64,000 bases of DNA from Oxalobacteraceae sp. CFBP 8761 (GTDB taxonomy: Bacteria; Pseudomonadota; Gammaproteobacteria; Burkholderiales; Burkholderiaceae_D), in assembly GCA_014841595.1 (NCBI GenBank), contig JACYUE010000001.1:2794667-2858666 (forward strand), written 5' to 3'. This document shows positions 18,927 through 28,078 of the stretch, piece by piece. A program made the translations under genes and the position numbers. How positions within the stretch are numbered: the first letter of the stretch is position 1; the number at the start of each line of letters is the position of its first letter. Below the pieces are notes generated by a model. The model was not told the DNA's origin. It saw only the letters and a list, made by a program, of their open reading frames with translations, and ran no database searches.

Positions 18927-19685
18927 ATGACGCTGCCTGCGCGCCCGTTCGCGCTGTTCATCTCCGACCTGCACCTGCAGGTCTCACACCCGCGCACGCT
19001 GGAAGCATTTTTGCGCTTCCTGGCCGAGCGCGCGGTGCATGCCGAGCAGTTGTATCTGCTCGGCGATATCTTCGAATACTGGGCCGGCGACGATGACGTT
19101 GCCGATCCATTCCACCAGACCATCATCACGGCGATCCGCGCCGTCGCCGATGCCGGCGTGATGGTCTTCTGGATGGCGGGCAACCGCGACTTCCTCGTTG
19201 GGGAAGGCTTTGCACACGCCGCCCATCTGACCCTGCTGCAAGAACCCCATGTCATCGAAGCCGGCACGCGCCGCATCGCACTCGTGCATGGCGACGCGCA
19301 GTGCACGCTCGACACAAAGTACATGGCGTTCCGCGCGCAAGTGCGCGCCCCGGAATGGCAGGCACAATTCCTCGGCATGCCACTGGCGCAGCGCAAGGGC
19401 ATCATCGCCGGACTGCGTGAAGGCTCGCGCGAAGCCCACACGGGCAAATCGTACGAGACGATGGACGTGACGCCCGAGGCTGTGGCCGATGTGTTTGCCT
19501 CGCTCGATGCCGACGTCATCATTCACGGGCACACGCACCGGCCCGCCGTGCACGCGCACGGCGACAAGCTGCGTTACGTGCTGCCGGACTGGGAACTCGA
19601 CGAGGTACCCGCCCGCGGCGGCTGGATCGCGTTGTACCCGGATGGCAGCCTCGTGCGCCACGACATCGACGGCGCCATTCTCTAA
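18927..19685 (+). CDS. lpxH: UDP-2,3-diacylglucosamine diphosphatase
   Basis: This encodes 252 aa from ATG 18927 (MTLPARPFALFISDLHLQVS); an in-frame TTG four codons earlier is an alternative. Calcineurin-type metal ligands are visible: DLH near residue 14, GDIFEYWAGDDD near 46, GNRDF near 80, HGD near 115 and HGHTHRP near 195. LpxH hydrolyses UDP-2,3-diacylglucosamine to lipid X in lipid A synthesis at the inner membrane. Length is typical. It is the last gene of the ppiA-ppiB-lpxH run. Confidence 0.94.
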   Translation: MTLPARPFALFISDLHLQVSHPRTLEAFLRFLAERAVHAEQLYLLGDIFEYWAGDDDVADPFHQTIITAIRAVADAGVMVFWMAGNRDFLVGEGFAHAAHLTLLQEPHVIEAGTRRIALVHGDAQCTLDTKYMAFRAQVRAPEWQAQFLGMPLAQRKGIIAGLREGSREAHTGKSYETMDVTPEAVADVFASLDADVIIHGHTHRPAVHAHGDKLRYVLPDWELDEVPARGGWIALYPDGSLVRHDIDGAIL

Positions 19686-19731
19686 GATCCTTCCACGCTC
19701 TACCCGCCGCGCATGATCTCGCGTCTGCATG

Positions 19732-19759
19732 TTGACCTTTGCGCGCCCACTGTTATACT
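19732..19759 (+). promoter_or_regulatory. Sigma-70 promoter of the YtrA/ABC operon
   Basis: TTGACC (19732-19737) and TATACT (19754-19759) are 16 bases apart. Transcription would start near 19766, about 80 bases before the regulator gene, leaving room for the short upstream ORF. YtrA-type regulators repress their own operons, so the operator may overlap this promoter. Confidence 0.75.
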
Positions 19760-19802
19760 CAACTACAACACCACTTCAACACACCACCATGAGGAGGCAG
19801 GC

Positions 19803-19871
19803 ATGTGCATCACGATGACGCCGCACCGAACCACCACGGAGGCCCTAGATGACCGTCGGCTGGAACGATAA
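19803..19871 (+). CDS. Possible 22-residue leader peptide overlapping the regulator start
   Basis: ATG 19803 has a strong GAGGAGG site 5 bases upstream and opens a frame of 22 codons (MCITMTPHRTTTEALDDRRL, then ER) ending in TAA at 19869-19871. It overlaps the first codons of the GntR gene in another frame. Its strong ribosome site within the leader suggests it may be translated and could affect regulator expression. The peptide matches no family I know, and it could equally be fortuitous. Confidence 0.35.
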   Translation: MCITMTPHRTTTEALDDRRLER

Positions 19872-20217
19872 GACCCCGATTTACCGCCAGCTCAAGGAGC
19901 GCGTCGTTGGCATGATGCTCGACGGCGATCTCAAGGCTGGCGACGCCCTGCCCTCGGTACGCCAGATTGCGGCCGACTATCAACTCAACCCAATCACCGT
20001 ATCGAAGGCCTATCAGGAACTGGTCGACGAGAACCTGGTGGAAAAACGAAGGGGAATTGGCATGTATGTCACCGAAGGCGCCAGCGAGAAACTGCTGGCA
20101 AGCGAGCGCGCACGTTTCATCAGTGAAGAGTGGCCGGCGATGCTCGAGCGCATCCGCCGCCTGGGGCTGGACGTCAAGGAGCTGCTGACCAACGCGGACC
20201 ACGGAGGTGCCGCATGA
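19849..20217 (+). CDS. GntR-family transcriptional regulator, YtrA type
   Basis: This encodes 122 aa from ATG 19849 with GGAGG 6 bases upstream. The winged helix-turn-helix fills residues 8-75 (PIYRQLKERVVGMMLDGDLK, ALPSVRQIAADYQLNPITVS). Only a short C-terminal helical tail follows, which places it in the YtrA subfamily that controls adjacent ABC transporters rather than binding metabolites through a large effector domain. Its stop overlaps the ABC ATPase start as ATGA. It most likely represses this operon and is relieved by envelope stress or an antimicrobial; the inducer is unknown. Confidence 0.92.
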   Translation: MTVGWNDKTPIYRQLKERVVGMMLDGDLKAGDALPSVRQIAADYQLNPITVSKAYQELVDENLVEKRRGIGMYVTEGASEKLLASERARFISEEWPAMLERIRRLGLDVKELLTNADHGGAA

Positions 20218-21086
20218 GCGCCGTCATTTCCGCGCGGGGCTTGAGCAAGCACTACGGCAAGCGGATCGCCGTCGACAACATCGACATCGAGATCGCCGCC
20301 GGCCGCATCGTCGGCCTGATCGGCCCCAACGGCTCGGGCAAGACGACGACGCTCAAGGCGGCCCTTGGCCTGATCCAGTGCGAAGGCGAACTGTCGGTGC
20401 TTGGGCTCGATCCGCGCACCCAGCGCGACGAGCTGATGAAGGACGTCTGCTTCATCGCCGACGTCGCCATCCTGCCGCGCTGGCTGCGCGTGAAGGATGC
20501 GATCGACTTCGTGGCGGGCGTGCACCCGCGCTTCGACCGCAGCAAGGCCGAACGCTACATCGCCAACACCAAGCTGACGCCGACGATGAAGGTCAAGGAA
20601 ATGTCCAAGGGCATGATCGTGCAACTGCACCTGGCGCTCGTGATGGCGATCGACGCGAAGCTGCTGGTGCTGGACGAGCCGACGCTCGGGCTGGACATCA
20701 TCTACCGCAAGGCGTTTTATCAGAACCTGCTCGAAGACTATTTTGACGAGCACAAGACGATCGTCATCACGACGCACCAGGTCGAGGAAGTCGAGCACAT
20801 CCTGACCGACCTGCTGTTCATCCGTGACGGCAAGATCGCGCTGGCCGCCTCGATGGAAGAAATCGGCGAGCGCTACGTCGAAGTCATGGTGGGCAGCGAC
20901 AAGGTGGCGGCGGCCAGAGCGCTGCAACCGATCGACGAGCGCACCGTGTTCGGCAAATCCGTGATGCTGTTCGACGCACTGCGCGCGGGCGGCCTGTCCC
21001 GCACCCAGCTGGCCGCACTCGGCGAAGTCCGCAACCCGAGCGTGGCCGACCTGTTCGTCGCCACCATGAAAGGAACCTACGCATGA
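20214..21086 (+). CDS. ABC transporter ATP-binding protein
   Basis: This encodes 290 aa from ATG 20214, overlapping the regulator stop by 4 bases. Walker A is GPNGSGKTTT (residues 37-46). The ABC signature is the variant MSKGM common in YtrB-like ATPases. Walker B is LLVLDEPTLGLD, and the switch histidine is in ITTHQVEEVEH. The last 80 residues form the C-terminal extension seen in drug or peptide exporters. It would power the permease encoded immediately downstream. Confidence 0.93.
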   Translation: MSAVISARGLSKHYGKRIAVDNIDIEIAAGRIVGLIGPNGSGKTTTLKAALGLIQCEGELSVLGLDPRTQRDELMKDVCFIADVAILPRWLRVKDAIDFVAGVHPRFDRSKAERYIANTKLTPTMKVKEMSKGMIVQLHLALVMAIDAKLLVLDEPTLGLDIIYRKAFYQNLLEDYFDEHKTIVITTHQVEEVEHILTDLLFIRDGKIALAASMEEIGERYVEVMVGSDKVAAARALQPIDERTVFGKSVMLFDALRAGGLSRTQLAALGEVRNPSVADLFVATMKGTYA

Positions 21087-22066
21087 CTACGCCAATGAGC
21101 ACCATGAAATGGCTGATCCGGCGCGAACTGTGGGAACACAAGGGCGCCTTCTTCTGGGCGCCGCTGGTCGTGGCCGCCGTGATCGTGCTGCTGTTCGGTG
21201 GCGGCTTCCTGTACGCCATCATCGCCAACCCGTCGTTCCACATGCAGGTCAGCGGCGAACAAGTCATGACGGTCAATGGCTTGCCGCCCGCGGTGCTGGC
21301 CAAGCTGGCCACTGCTGCTGCGTCGAGCTACCTGGTGATCACGGCGCCGCTGTTCTTCGTGCTGCCGGTGGTCGTGTTCTTCTACTGCATGGCGGCGCTG
21401 TACGACGACCGGCGCGACCGCAGCATCCTGTTCTGGAAGTCGCTGCCGATGTCCGATGCGCAGACCGTACTGTCGAAGGTCGCAACGGCGCTGCTGGTCG
21501 CGCCGCTGGCGACGATCGCGATCGGCATCGCCGCGTCATTGATCCTGCTGGTGATCGGCCTGCTGGGCGGCGCCATCAAGGGTATCAACCTGATCGCACC
21601 GGTACTGGCCAACGTCGACTTTTACCTGGCGCCGGTGTATCTGATCAGCTTCCTGCCGCTGTACATCCTGTGGGCGTTGCCGACGGTCGGCTGGCTCCTG
21701 CTGGTATCGAGCTGGGCAAAGTCGCGCGTGTTCCTGTGGGCCGTCGGCGCGCCGCTGGTGGCGCTTGCGATCCTGGCCTGGTTCGATTTCCTGGCCGGGC
21801 GTTTTGCCGGGGTGTCGATGAACGTCAAGTGGTTCGGCGAAGAGATCGTGGCGCGGGTGCTACTGGGCGTGTTCCCCGGGATCTGGTTCGGCGAAGTCAA
21901 TGGAGAGGCGCTGGCGCAGCAGCAACAGGCCGGGCTGGATGGGCCGCTGCTACTGGGCACGTCGTATGCCACGCTGCTCACGCCGGGTGTCTGGATTGCG
22001 GCCGCCGCCGGTTGCGCCATGATCTACGGCGCGATTCGCCTGCGCCGCTGGCGTGACGAGGGTTGA
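21083..22066 (+). CDS. ABC-2 type transporter permease
   Basis: This encodes 327 aa beginning MTTPMSTMKWLIRRELWEHK, overlapping the ATPase gene as ATGA. Several hydrophobic segments suggest six or more transmembrane helices, for example WAPLVVAAVIVLLFGGGFLY, APLFFVLPVVVFFYCMAALY and LIPLW-like segments near residues 140-240. DDRRDRSILFWKSLPMSD after the second helix group is typical of ABC-2 permeases. With the preceding ATPase it would form an exporter, or an ABC unit that senses envelope conditions. Confidence 0.88.
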   Translation: MTTPMSTMKWLIRRELWEHKGAFFWAPLVVAAVIVLLFGGGFLYAIIANPSFHMQVSGEQVMTVNGLPPAVLAKLATAAASSYLVITAPLFFVLPVVVFFYCMAALYDDRRDRSILFWKSLPMSDAQTVLSKVATALLVAPLATIAIGIAASLILLVIGLLGGAIKGINLIAPVLANVDFYLAPVYLISFLPLYILWALPTVGWLLLVSSWAKSRVFLWAVGAPLVALAILAWFDFLAGRFAGVSMNVKWFGEEIVARVLLGVFPGIWFGEVNGEALAQQQQAGLDGPLLLGTSYATLLTPGVWIAAAAGCAMIYGAIRLRRWRDEG

Positions 22067-22071
22067 ACGTG

Positions 22072-22860
22072 ATGCGGCTTCCTTCCATCCTGATGCTCGC
22101 GATGCTGGTCGGTGTCAACGTCAGCGCCAGCGCAGCCGAGACGCGGCCGGACAGCCCGGAGTCCATCCACATCAACGCAATCCGCAAGCCGGAAGTGCGC
22201 AAGTACACGGCGATCGTCGCGGGCCTGGACGCCTTCGAGCGCCATCACCGCATGGCACCAAACGCCGAGGCATTGCGCTTCCGGGTCGAGCGGCGCGCCT
22301 GGACCGACAAGACGCGCAAGCCGGGTGAGGCGCCAATGGCGCTGCGCCTGGAAGGGAGGGATGGCTTCTTGCTGCCACTGACCCTGAACGATGCGCTGGA
22401 GACAATCGTGCCGCGCAGCAGCGCCGCTTCGGCGGCGGACAGCGAACTGGTGCTCAATCGCAAGCGACGCATGTATCGTGTGACGCCGCTGGTGCGATCG
22501 CCTGGCCTGCCAGAGAACGTGCGGCGCCTTGGCGACCTGCGGCTTGAATGCCACGTAATGGTCGCGATCGGCAAGGAGGAGCTCGGCCTGATGCGCACGC
22601 TGTTCGTCAACAGCGTGCTGCTGACGCCCAACTGGTGCAACTTCTTCAATGCCGAGCGTGAGGGTTTTCAATTCGACACCCCAGCGACCCTTGCGCGTGC
22701 CACCTTGCGTGAAGGGGATCGCACGAAAGATCTGCCGGTCGAGGAGCGCAATTTCCGCGTCGCTCTGAATGACCCGGACTGGAGCGACGAAGCGATGATC
22801 GAACTGGCGTTCGAGCCGGTTACTGGAACTGCTGGCGAAACGCCTCGAACTGGCCCTTGA
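22072..22860 (+). CDS. Exported protein of unknown function in the ABC operon
   Basis: This encodes 262 aa from ATG 22072 (MRLPSILMLAMLVGVNVSAS), with GAGGG 9 bases upstream; an in-frame TTG at 22063 overlapping the permease stop as TTGA is an alternative. A signal peptide ends around SASAAETRP. The mature part is mixed alpha/beta with few cysteines (LECHVMVAIG and NWCNFF) and no family motif I recognise. Its position as last gene of the coupled operon suggests a periplasmic partner of the transporter. Its 3' end overlaps yceH on the opposite strand by 41 bases. Confidence 0.7.
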   Translation: MRLPSILMLAMLVGVNVSASAAETRPDSPESIHINAIRKPEVRKYTAIVAGLDAFERHHRMAPNAEALRFRVERRAWTDKTRKPGEAPMALRLEGRDGFLLPLTLNDALETIVPRSSAASAADSELVLNRKRRMYRVTPLVRSPGLPENVRRLGDLRLECHVMVAIGKEELGLMRTLFVNSVLLTPNWCNFFNAEREGFQFDTPATLARATLREGDRTKDLPVEERNFRVALNDPDWSDEAMIELAFEPVTGTAGETPRTGP

Positions 22861-23485
22861 GGTCTTCCATCTCGCCGCGCAGCGCGGCGACTTCTTCTTC
22901 GAGCTGCGCGATGCGACCACCCTGGGTCAGGTTGCTCGCGCTGCTGGACGTCTGCTCGCTGCCCGCGACGATGGTGATCTCACCACCCAGCAGCTGGCCA
23001 TAACGCGATTCCTTGGTGCCCGGCGCGCGCTCGAGTTTCACGACCAGCGGCGGGTATTTGTCGATCAAAAATTGCAGCGCCGTTTCGACATCGGCCACGG
23101 TCTTAAATTCGTGCAGGCGCCCGCTGCGGGTGCGGATCTCGCCGGCGGTCTGCAGGCCACGCAGCATCAGGATCGTGAGCACGGCCAGCTTGTCCTGCTC
23201 GAGCGTCCACTTGATGCGCATGCGGTGCTCGTACTTGACGACGCGCGCACCGGCCTGCGAAATGGCGTTCACGAGCTTGCGCTCGGCCAGGCGCTGCAGC
23301 GTATCGAGCACGACCGCTTCGCTGATCTGCATGACCGGATCGCGGCTTGACAACTGGTTGCAGCCATTGACGATCGCATTGAGCGACATCGGATAATTAT
23401 CGGGCGTCAGACCTTCTTTTTCGGCCAGTACGGCCAGCACACGCAGCTCGACCGGATCGAGTACCGCCACCATTTCATTCGTCAT
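22820..23485 (-). CDS. yceH: YceH family protein (DUF480)
   Basis: This encodes 221 aa from ATG 23485 (MTNEMVAVLDPVELRVLAVL). The family signature is clear: VLAVLAEKEGLTPDNYPMSLNAIVNGCNQLSSRDPVM, with two predicted winged-helix units, then LRGLQTAGEIRTRSGRLHEF. The C-terminus ends in a short coiled coil (IAQLEEEVAALRGEMEDLKG) that is common in this family. YceH has no settled biochemical function. It is downstream of rlmB on the same strand and converges with the ABC operon. Confidence 0.9.
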   Translation of the reverse strand: MTNEMVAVLDPVELRVLAVLAEKEGLTPDNYPMSLNAIVNGCNQLSSRDPVMQISEAVVLDTLQRLAERKLVNAISQAGARVVKYEHRMRIKWTLEQDKLAVLTILMLRGLQTAGEIRTRSGRLHEFKTVADVETALQFLIDKYPPLVVKLERAPGTKESRYGQLLGGEITIVAGSEQTSSSASNLTQGGRIAQLEEEVAALRGEMEDLKGQFEAFRQQFQ

Positions 23486-23627
23486 GCGTTTCCTTGTTAT
23501 GCCAAACGGTTCAGTTGTTCGAAGCGAGTTTACCACCGTCGTTGGCGCAGGATGGCCTGGCGTGTTTCGTCGCCGGTTCGGGAAGAGCGTTGCTGGGTGG
23601 GGATTTGGTGCTGCGGAGGGATGAAAC

Positions 23628-23661
23628 TGCCCGGATTGCCGCGAGCGCAGCCATCCGGGCA
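23628..23661 (-). terminator. Hairpin after rlmB
   Basis: A 9-bp stem TGCCCGGAT / ATCCGGGCA with a 16-base loop lies just past the rlmB stop codon. On the minus strand it is followed by GTTTCATCCC, only a weak U-run, so termination would be partial or factor-assisted. It occupies the 186-base gap between rlmB and yceH. Confidence 0.5.
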
Positions 23662-23671
23662 TGAAGAACAA

Positions 23672-24415
23672 TCAGCTGTCGCGGCCAATACGCTGGCGGC
23701 GTGCTTCATACAGGCAGACGCCCGAGGCCACTGACACGTTCAGGCTTTCGACCGAACCGAACATCGGGATGCTGACCAGCACATCGCAGGTCTCGCGCGT
23801 CAGGCGGCGCATGCCCTCGCCTTCCGAACCCATGACCAGCGCGGCCGGGCCCGAGAAGTCGGCTTCGTACAGACCCTTGTCGGCGTCGTCCGTGGTGCCG
23901 ATCAGGAGAATGTCGCGCTCCTTCAGCTCGCGCATCGTGCGCGCCAGGTTGGTCACCGTGATGTACGGGACCGTCTCGGCGGCGCCGCTGGCGACCTTGG
24001 CGGCGGTGGCGTTCAGGCCGACCGCACGATCCTTCGGCACGATGACCGCGTGCGCGCCGACACCGTCGGCCACGCGCAGGCAGGCGCCCAGGTTGTGCGG
24101 ATCGGTGATGCCGTCCAGGATCAGCAGCAATGGCGGACCTTCGATGGCGTCCAGCAGCTCATCGAGATTGCGCGCCAGCGCGAGCTGGCTGGCAAACGCG
24201 ATCACGCCCTGGTGACGGCGGGTGCCGGTGATCTTGTCAAGGCGCGCTGCCTCGACGGGCATCACGCGCACGCCGGCTGCCTTGGCGTGGGCGATCAGGT
24301 CCTTCATGCGGCCGTCGTTGCGCTCGGCATCGACGAAGATTTCTTCCACCGACTGGGCCTCGTGACGTAGTCGCGAAGTCACGGCGTGGAAGCCGAACAT
24401 CATTTTATTTTTCAT
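23672..24415 (-). CDS. rlmB: 23S rRNA (guanosine-2'-O)-methyltransferase RlmB
   Basis: This encodes 247 aa starting [20 protein letters not shown]. The N-terminal substrate-binding domain is followed by the SPOUT knot motifs [20 protein letters not shown] (motif 1), [13 protein letters not shown] (motif 2) and [20 protein letters not shown] (motif 3). It methylates G2251 of 23S rRNA. It is 28 bases downstream of rnr, a linkage also seen in E. coli, so it probably shares the rnr transcript. Confidence 0.96.
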   Translation of the reverse strand: MKNKMMFGFHAVTSRLRHEAQSVEEIFVDAERNDGRMKDLIAHAKAAGVRVMPVEAARLDKITGTRRHQGVIAFASQLALARNLDELLDAIEGPPLLLILDGITDPHNLGACLRVADGVGAHAVIVPKDRAVGLNATAAKVASGAAETVPYITVTNLARTMRELKERDILLIGTTDDADKGLYEADFSGPAALVMGSEGEGMRRLTRETCDVLVSIPMFGSVESLNVSVASGVCLYEARRQRIGRDS

Positions 24416-24443
24416 TTGCTACTTTTCAAATACTTTCAGGGAC

Positions 24444-27400
24444 TTACTTCTTGCTGGTTTTGGCTGCGGTCTTTGCTGCGGTCTTCACTGCGGTCTTGGC
24501 CGGAGCCTTGACAGCCTTCGGCGCAGCCGGCTCAGCGACAGCCTTGGCTGCGGGCTTGCGTGGGGCAGCTGCCGCCTTCTTGGCCGGTGCTTTGGCTGCG
24601 ACTGGTTCGGCCGGGGCCTTGCTTGCTGCTGCCTTGGCTGGCGCTTTGACTGCTGCGGCCTTGGCTGGAGCCTTGACTGCCGCTGCCTTGACCGGCGCCT
24701 TGACAGCAACGGTTTCGACCGGCGCCTTGACTGCGACTGACTTGGCTGGCGCCTTGACTGCTGCCTTTTTCGCTGGCGCCTTGACCGCTGCTGCTTTGGC
24801 CGGCACGTCGACTGCTGCTGCGGCGACTGGCGCTTTCACGGCAGCCGTCTTGGCAGCAGCTTTTTTGGCTGGCGCCTTGACCGCTGGCGCTGCCACGACT
24901 GGTGCAGCTGCAGCTGGAGCCGCAACGGCTGGCGCTTTCGCGACAGCTTTCTTTGCTGCAGTTTTCACTGGCTTGGCGTCGGCAACCGGCGCTGGCGCAG
25001 GGGCTGGTGCAGCCGCGACCACGTCGTTGACGACGGCCTTGGCTGCACGTGGCTTGCGCGCTGGCACTGGGGCCGCGATTGCTTCGGCAGGCTTTGGCGG
25101 CGCGACCGGTGCTGGTGCTGGTGCAACCGGTGCTGGTGCTGGTGCTGCAACAGGCGCTGGTTTCTGCGCCTGCACTGGCGCTGGTGCCGGCTTTGATGCT
25201 TGCACTGGTGCCTGCGGCGTCGCTGTCGTCATTGGCGCCGCTGCTGCTGCCGCGGCGCGCTCGGCTGCCTTGGCCTTCTGACGGGCTTTGCGCGATTTCG
25301 GCTTGGCCTGTTGCGGCTCGATGCCATCCTGACCAAGCGGACGCGCAATCTCGAGTGGCGACTGCTGTGGACGACCTTGCTCGTTATTGCCGCCGTTGTT
25401 GCCTGGCTTCGGACCACGCGAACGACCACCGCGCGAACGCTTGCCGTTGCCACCGTTGCCACCGTTGCTATTGCCGTTGCCGTTGTTGTTGCCGTTACCA
25501 CCGCCATTATTGTTGCCACCGCCATTGTTCTGACGACCATCGTTCGTGCGTGGCTCGTTGCTGCGCTGTTCCTTGTTGCGGCCGCCCTGATTGCGCTCGC
25601 GGCCGGCATCGTCACCCGACGACTCGGCGCCCGGCGCGGACGCCAGCGTCAGGTCGATCTTGCGCGATTCCAGGTCGACGCGTGCGACCTTGACGGTCAC
25701 CTTGTCGGTCAAGCCATAGCTCTGGCCCGTACGCTCGCCGCGCAGCACATGGCGCGCTTCGTCGTACTGGAAGTAATCGGCGCCCAGTTCGGTAACGTGC
25801 ACCAGGCCTTCGACGAACAGCTCATCGAGCTGCACGAAGATGCCGAAGGTGGTTACGCCAGCGATGGTGCCGGTGTACTCTTCGCCGATCTTGTCCTGCA
25901 TGAAGAAGCACTTGAGCCAGTTCTCGACGTCGCGCGACGCTTCGTCAGCGCGGCGTTCGTTCGCCGAGCAGTGCACGCCCAGGGCGTCCCAGATGGTCAG
26001 GTCTTTTTCGTTCTTCGGCGCCTTGCCGTCCGCCTTGTCTTTCGCGGCCTGCTTGCGGGCCGAGTTCGACTGCGTCGTGTTCAGCTTGGCCAGGTCGATG
26101 CCTTTCGGCTCGTACTTCTTGCCAAGCAGGATCGCCTTGATCGCGCGGTGCGTCAGCAGATCGGGATAGCGGCGAATCGGGCTGGTGAAGTGCGCGTACG
26201 CCTCGAACGCCAGGCCGAAGTGGCCGACGTTGTCCGGGCTGTAGACGGCCTGCTGCATCGAGCGCAGCATCATCGTCTGCAGCAGTTGCGCATCCGGCCG
26301 CTCCTTGATCTGCTGCATCACGGCAGCGTAGTCGCGCGCGCTCGGCTTGTTGCCGCCGGCCAGATTCAGGCCGACCTGCTTGAGGAAGGTGCGAAGCTGG
26401 TTCAGCTTTTCTTCGGTCGGCGTCGCGTGAATGCGGAACGTGCCCGGGTGCTTGTGGCGCAGCAGGAAATCAGCGGCGCACACGTTGGCCGACAACATGC
26501 ACTCTTCGATCAGGCGGTGCGCATCGTTGCGGGTACGCGGGATGATCTTCTCGATCTTGCCCAGCGCGTTGCAGACGATATACGTTTCGGTGGTTTCGAA
26601 GTCGATCGCACCGCGCTCCTGGCGCGCCTTGAGCAGCGCGCGGAACACCTGGTTCAGGTGCTGCAGGTGCGGCACGATGCCTGGACGCTTCTTGGCTTGC
26701 TCACCGTTGGCGTCAGCCAGGATGTCGGCCACTTCGTTATAGGTCATGCGCGCAGCCGAGTGCATCACGGCCGGGTAGAACTGGTACGCAGTGACTTCGC
26801 CATCCTGCGACACCACCATGTCGCACACCAGCGTGCAACGGTCGACCGCCGGATTCAGCGAGCACAGGCCGTTCGACAGTTTCTCGGGCAGCATCGGGAT
26901 CACGCGGCGCGGGAAGTAGACCGAGGTCGAGCGTTCGATCGCGTCGGCGTCGAGCGCCTCGTTCGGCTTGACGTAATGGCTGACGTCGGCAATCGCGACC
27001 AGCAGGCGGAAACTGTTCACGCCCTTGATCGTCACCGGTTCGCAGTAGACGGCATCGTCGAAGTCGCGTGCGTCTTCGCCGTCGATCGTCACCAGTGGCA
27101 CGTCGCGCAGATCCACGCGGTTGGCCAGGTCGGCATCGATGACTTCGTTCGGCAGGCGCGCGGCCTGCTTGAGCGCAGCCGGCGAGAAGATGTGCGGGAC
27201 ACCGAACTTGCGCACGGCGATTTCGATTTCCATGCCCGGGTCATCGAGCTCACCGAGCACTTCGACGATGCGGCCGGTCGGCTTCTGGAAGCGGCCAGGC
27301 TGCTCCAGCAGTTCGACACTGACGATCTGCCCTGCACGGGCATTGCCGGTCGGGCCGGTGACGATCACGTCCTGGGCGATGCGCTGGTCTTCGGGCGAGA

Positions 27401-27902
27401 CGATCCATGCGTCCTCTTCATTGAGCAGGCGCCCGATGATGTGCGTGTTCGCGCGCTGGACGACTTCGACGATCGAGCCTTCCGGACGGCCGCGGCGGTC
27501 CATGCCCGTCACGCGCGCCATGACGCGGTCGCCGTGCAGCACTTTCTGCATTTCGCGGTCGGACAGGAACAAGTCGGGACCCGGTTCATCGGGAATCACG
27601 AAGCCAAAACCGTCGCGATGCGCGCTGACCTTGCCGGCCACGAAGGCGGAATGATCAGCCAGCATATAGGTACCGCTGCGGTCGGAACGGATCTGGCCGT
27701 CACGCTCCATCGCGTTCAGGCGGCGGCCGAGGACTTCCTGCGCTGCGGGCTGAACATCAAGGGCATGTGCCAGGGCGGCTGCATCGAGCGATTCAGCGGC
27801 GTCGCGGAAGACAGCGAGGATTTCCTCGCGGCTTGGAATGGTATGAGTAGGTTGCTTCAAATCGATTCTTTTTTCTTTGGCCAGTAGAGCGCCGCACATC
27901 AC
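24444..27902 (-). CDS. rnr: Ribonuclease R with an exceptionally long Lys-Ala-Pro tail
   Basis: This encodes 1,152 aa in the longest form (MMCGALLAKEKRIDLKQPTH); no clear ribosome site is seen and the start could lie slightly downstream. N-terminal winged helix and cold-shock domains occupy about residues 20-240. The RNB nuclease domain follows, with catalytic acids in DGEDARDFDDAVY near residue 275. An S1 domain follows (GEEYTGTIAGVTTFGIFVQL, about 665-750). The remaining 400 residues are low complexity: an Asn/Gly run with KRSRGGRSRG, then Pro/Ala segments, then repeats of the type VKAPAKAAA. E. coli RNase R is about 813 aa. RNase R degrades structured RNA 3' to 5'; the basic tail probably adds RNA or ribosome binding. 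Confidence 0.93.
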   Translation of the reverse strand: MMCGALLAKEKRIDLKQPTHTIPSREEILAVFRDAAESLDAAALAHALDVQPAAQEVLGRRLNAMERDGQIRSDRSGTYMLADHSAFVAGKVSAHRDGFGFVIPDEPGPDLFLSDREMQKVLHGDRVMARVTGMDRRGRPEGSIVEVVQRANTHIIGRLLNEEDAWIVSPEDQRIAQDVIVTGPTGNARAGQIVSVELLEQPGRFQKPTGRIVEVLGELDDPGMEIEIAVRKFGVPHIFSPAALKQAARLPNEVIDADLANRVDLRDVPLVTIDGEDARDFDDAVYCEPVTIKGVNSFRLLVAIADVSHYVKPNEALDADAIERSTSVYFPRRVIPMLPEKLSNGLCSLNPAVDRCTLVCDMVVSQDGEVTAYQFYPAVMHSAARMTYNEVADILADANGEQAKKRPGIVPHLQHLNQVFRALLKARQERGAIDFETTETYIVCNALGKIEKIIPRTRNDAHRLIEECMLSANVCAADFLLRHKHPGTFRIHATPTEEKLNQLRTFLKQVGLNLAGGNKPSARDYAAVMQQIKERPDAQLLQTMMLRSMQQAVYSPDNVGHFGLAFEAYAHFTSPIRRYPDLLTHRAIKAILLGKKYEPKGIDLAKLNTTQSNSARKQAAKDKADGKAPKNEKDLTIWDALGVHCSANERRADEASRDVENWLKCFFMQDKIGEEYTGTIAGVTTFGIFVQLDELFVEGLVHVTELGADYFQYDEARHVLRGERTGQSYGLTDKVTVKVARVDLESRKIDLTLASAPGAESSGDDAGRERNQGGRNKEQRSNEPRTNDGRQNNGGGNNNGGGNGNNNGNGNSNGGNGGNGKRSRGGRSRGPKPGNNGGNNEQGRPQQSPLEIARPLGQDGIEPQQAKPKSRKARQKAKAAERAAAAAAAPMTTATPQAPVQASKPAPAPVQAQKPAPVAAPAPAPVAPAPAPVAPPKPAEAIAAPVPARKPRAAKAVVNDVVAAAPAPAPAPVADAKPVKTAAKKAVAKAPAVAAPAAAAPVVAAPAVKAPAKKAAAKTAAVKAPVAAAAVDVPAKAAAVKAPAKKAAVKAPAKSVAVKAPVETVAVKAPVKAAAVKAPAKAAAVKAPAKAAASKAPAEPVAAKAPAKKAAAAPRKPAAKAVAEPAAPKAVKAPAKTAVKTAAKTAAKTSKK

Positions 27903-28078
27903 ATAAGGGCGGCAGCGTGGTTAATTGACACCATGACAGGCGTAGTGTAACGGAGGTCTATCCGATTCGCCTAACATGATGTGCGCCAACGACCTGCGCC
28001 CGTCACGGGATGCATGCGCGGAAAGCCTGCGCGGGGTACTTGCACGTGAGTCCTTGTCGAGAACTTCACCTTGGGTCT
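27903..28078. other. Intergenic region between rnr and the tRNA promoter
   Basis: No gene or conserved motif was recognised in this stretch. It must hold the rnr promoter on the minus strand, but no convincing -35/-10 pair is visible. Confidence 0.4.

Noticed and set aside
25200..27887. An 895-codon plus-strand open frame across rnr
   Set aside because: It is antisense to RNase R, with no domain pattern and His/Arg/Val-rich composition typical of a shadow frame.
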